Source: Candidatus Merdenecus merdavium (GTDB lineage Bacteria; Bacillota; Clostridia; Lachnospirales; Lachnospiraceae). Taken from it: 5,558 bases of DNA. Position numbers and translations under genes: made by a program. The notes below the pieces were generated by a model, which made no database searches, had not been told where the DNA came from, and saw nothing but the letters and a program-made list of their open reading frames with translations. Shown here one piece after another: positions 5,383 to 5,558 of the stretch. The stretch covers positions 1 to 5,558 of the forward strand of contig DVLR01000230.1 in NCBI GenBank assembly GCA_018715425.1. Reading direction: 5' to 3'. Every line of letters begins with the position of its first letter. Position 1 is the first letter of the stretch.

Positions 5383-5558
5383 ATGGCAAAGAAAATTATG
5401 ATTCAAGGTACCATGTCAAATGTAGGGAAAAGCTTTTTGGTGGCAGGATTGTGTAGAATTTTTCATCAAGATGGATATTCTTGCGCTCCTTTTAAGTCTC
5501 AAAATATGGCTCTGAATTCATTTATTACAAATGAGGGCTTAGAAATGGGACGTGCCTA
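5383..5558 (+). CDS. cbiP: Adenosylcobyric acid synthase CobQ/CbiP, 3'-truncated by window edge
   Basis: CbiP/CobQ is the glutamine-dependent, ATP-using amidotransferase that amidates four side chains of adenosylcobyrinic acid diamide to give adenosylcobyric acid, the substrate of CbiB. Only the first 58 codons plus two bases are in the window; the frame is open to the edge. The N-terminus MAKKIMIQGTMSNVGKSFLV contains the family's P-loop (GTMSNVGKS, residues 9-17). It is followed by LCRIFHQDGYSCAPFKSQNMALNS and, shortly before the edge, EMGRA, both CobQ/CbiP hallmarks. AAAGG at 5370-5374 lies eight bases before the ATG, and the gap to cobD is 34 bases. The glutaminase domain expected near the C-terminus lies outside. 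The symbol cbiP is used because cbiB is the neighbouring nomenclature; cobQ is equivalent. Confidence 0.95.
   Translation, partial: MAKKIMIQGTMSNVGKSFLVAGLCRIFHQDGYSCAPFKSQNMALNSFITNEGLEMGRA

Noticed and set aside
1..5558. A novel defence, mobile or regulatory system
   Set aside because: Every long frame on the + strand is accounted for by cobalamin genes with intact motifs; no transposase, integrase, repeat array or toxin-like gene is present.

Overview
The window is one uninterrupted stretch of a late-pathway cobalamin (vitamin B12) biosynthesis operon. All eight genes lie on the + strand. The DNA is AT-rich, the coding strand is purine-rich, ribosome binding sites are strong AGGAGG-type, and gaps between genes are short or negative. 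Together with the protein flavour (a clostridial-type CobU pair flanking CobS), this suggests a low-GC Firmicute of the class Clostridia. I cannot name a genus from the sequence alone.

Layout: the 3' part of cobT (1-823, start lies off the window), a first cobU-like gene (841-1413), cobS (1394-2164, overlapping cobU by 20 bp), an 80-bp gap, a second short cobU-like gene (2245-2673), a cobC-type alpha-ribazole phosphatase (2708-3289), cbiB (3311-4288), cobD (4308-5348), and the 5' end of cobQ/cbiP (5383-5558, runs off the window). No RNA gene, mobile element, CRISPR array, convincing terminator, promoter or cobalamin riboswitch is visible. Any riboswitch or promoter for this operon would be upstream of the window.

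Together the genes cover most steps from adenosylcobyric acid synthesis to the finished cobamide. CbiP amidates the corrin ring. CobD makes (R)-1-aminopropan-2-ol O-phosphate and CbiB attaches it to give the cobinamide (phosphate). CobU activates this to AdoCbi-GDP. CobT makes alpha-ribazole phosphate, CobS joins the two halves, and the CobC-type phosphatase removes the phosphate. The corrinoid adenosyltransferase and the threonine kinase that feeds CobD are not in the window.

The most interesting feature is the presence of two CobU relatives with complementary defects. The first keeps the intact P-loop and the guanylylation-type histidine but has lost the conserved C-terminal (T/D)E(V/I)G-GIVP block. 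The second keeps that C-terminal block but has a degenerate P-loop and no recognisable acceptor histidine. The rest is an ordinary, well-preserved B12 operon, and I found no evidence of an undescribed defence, mobile or regulatory system.
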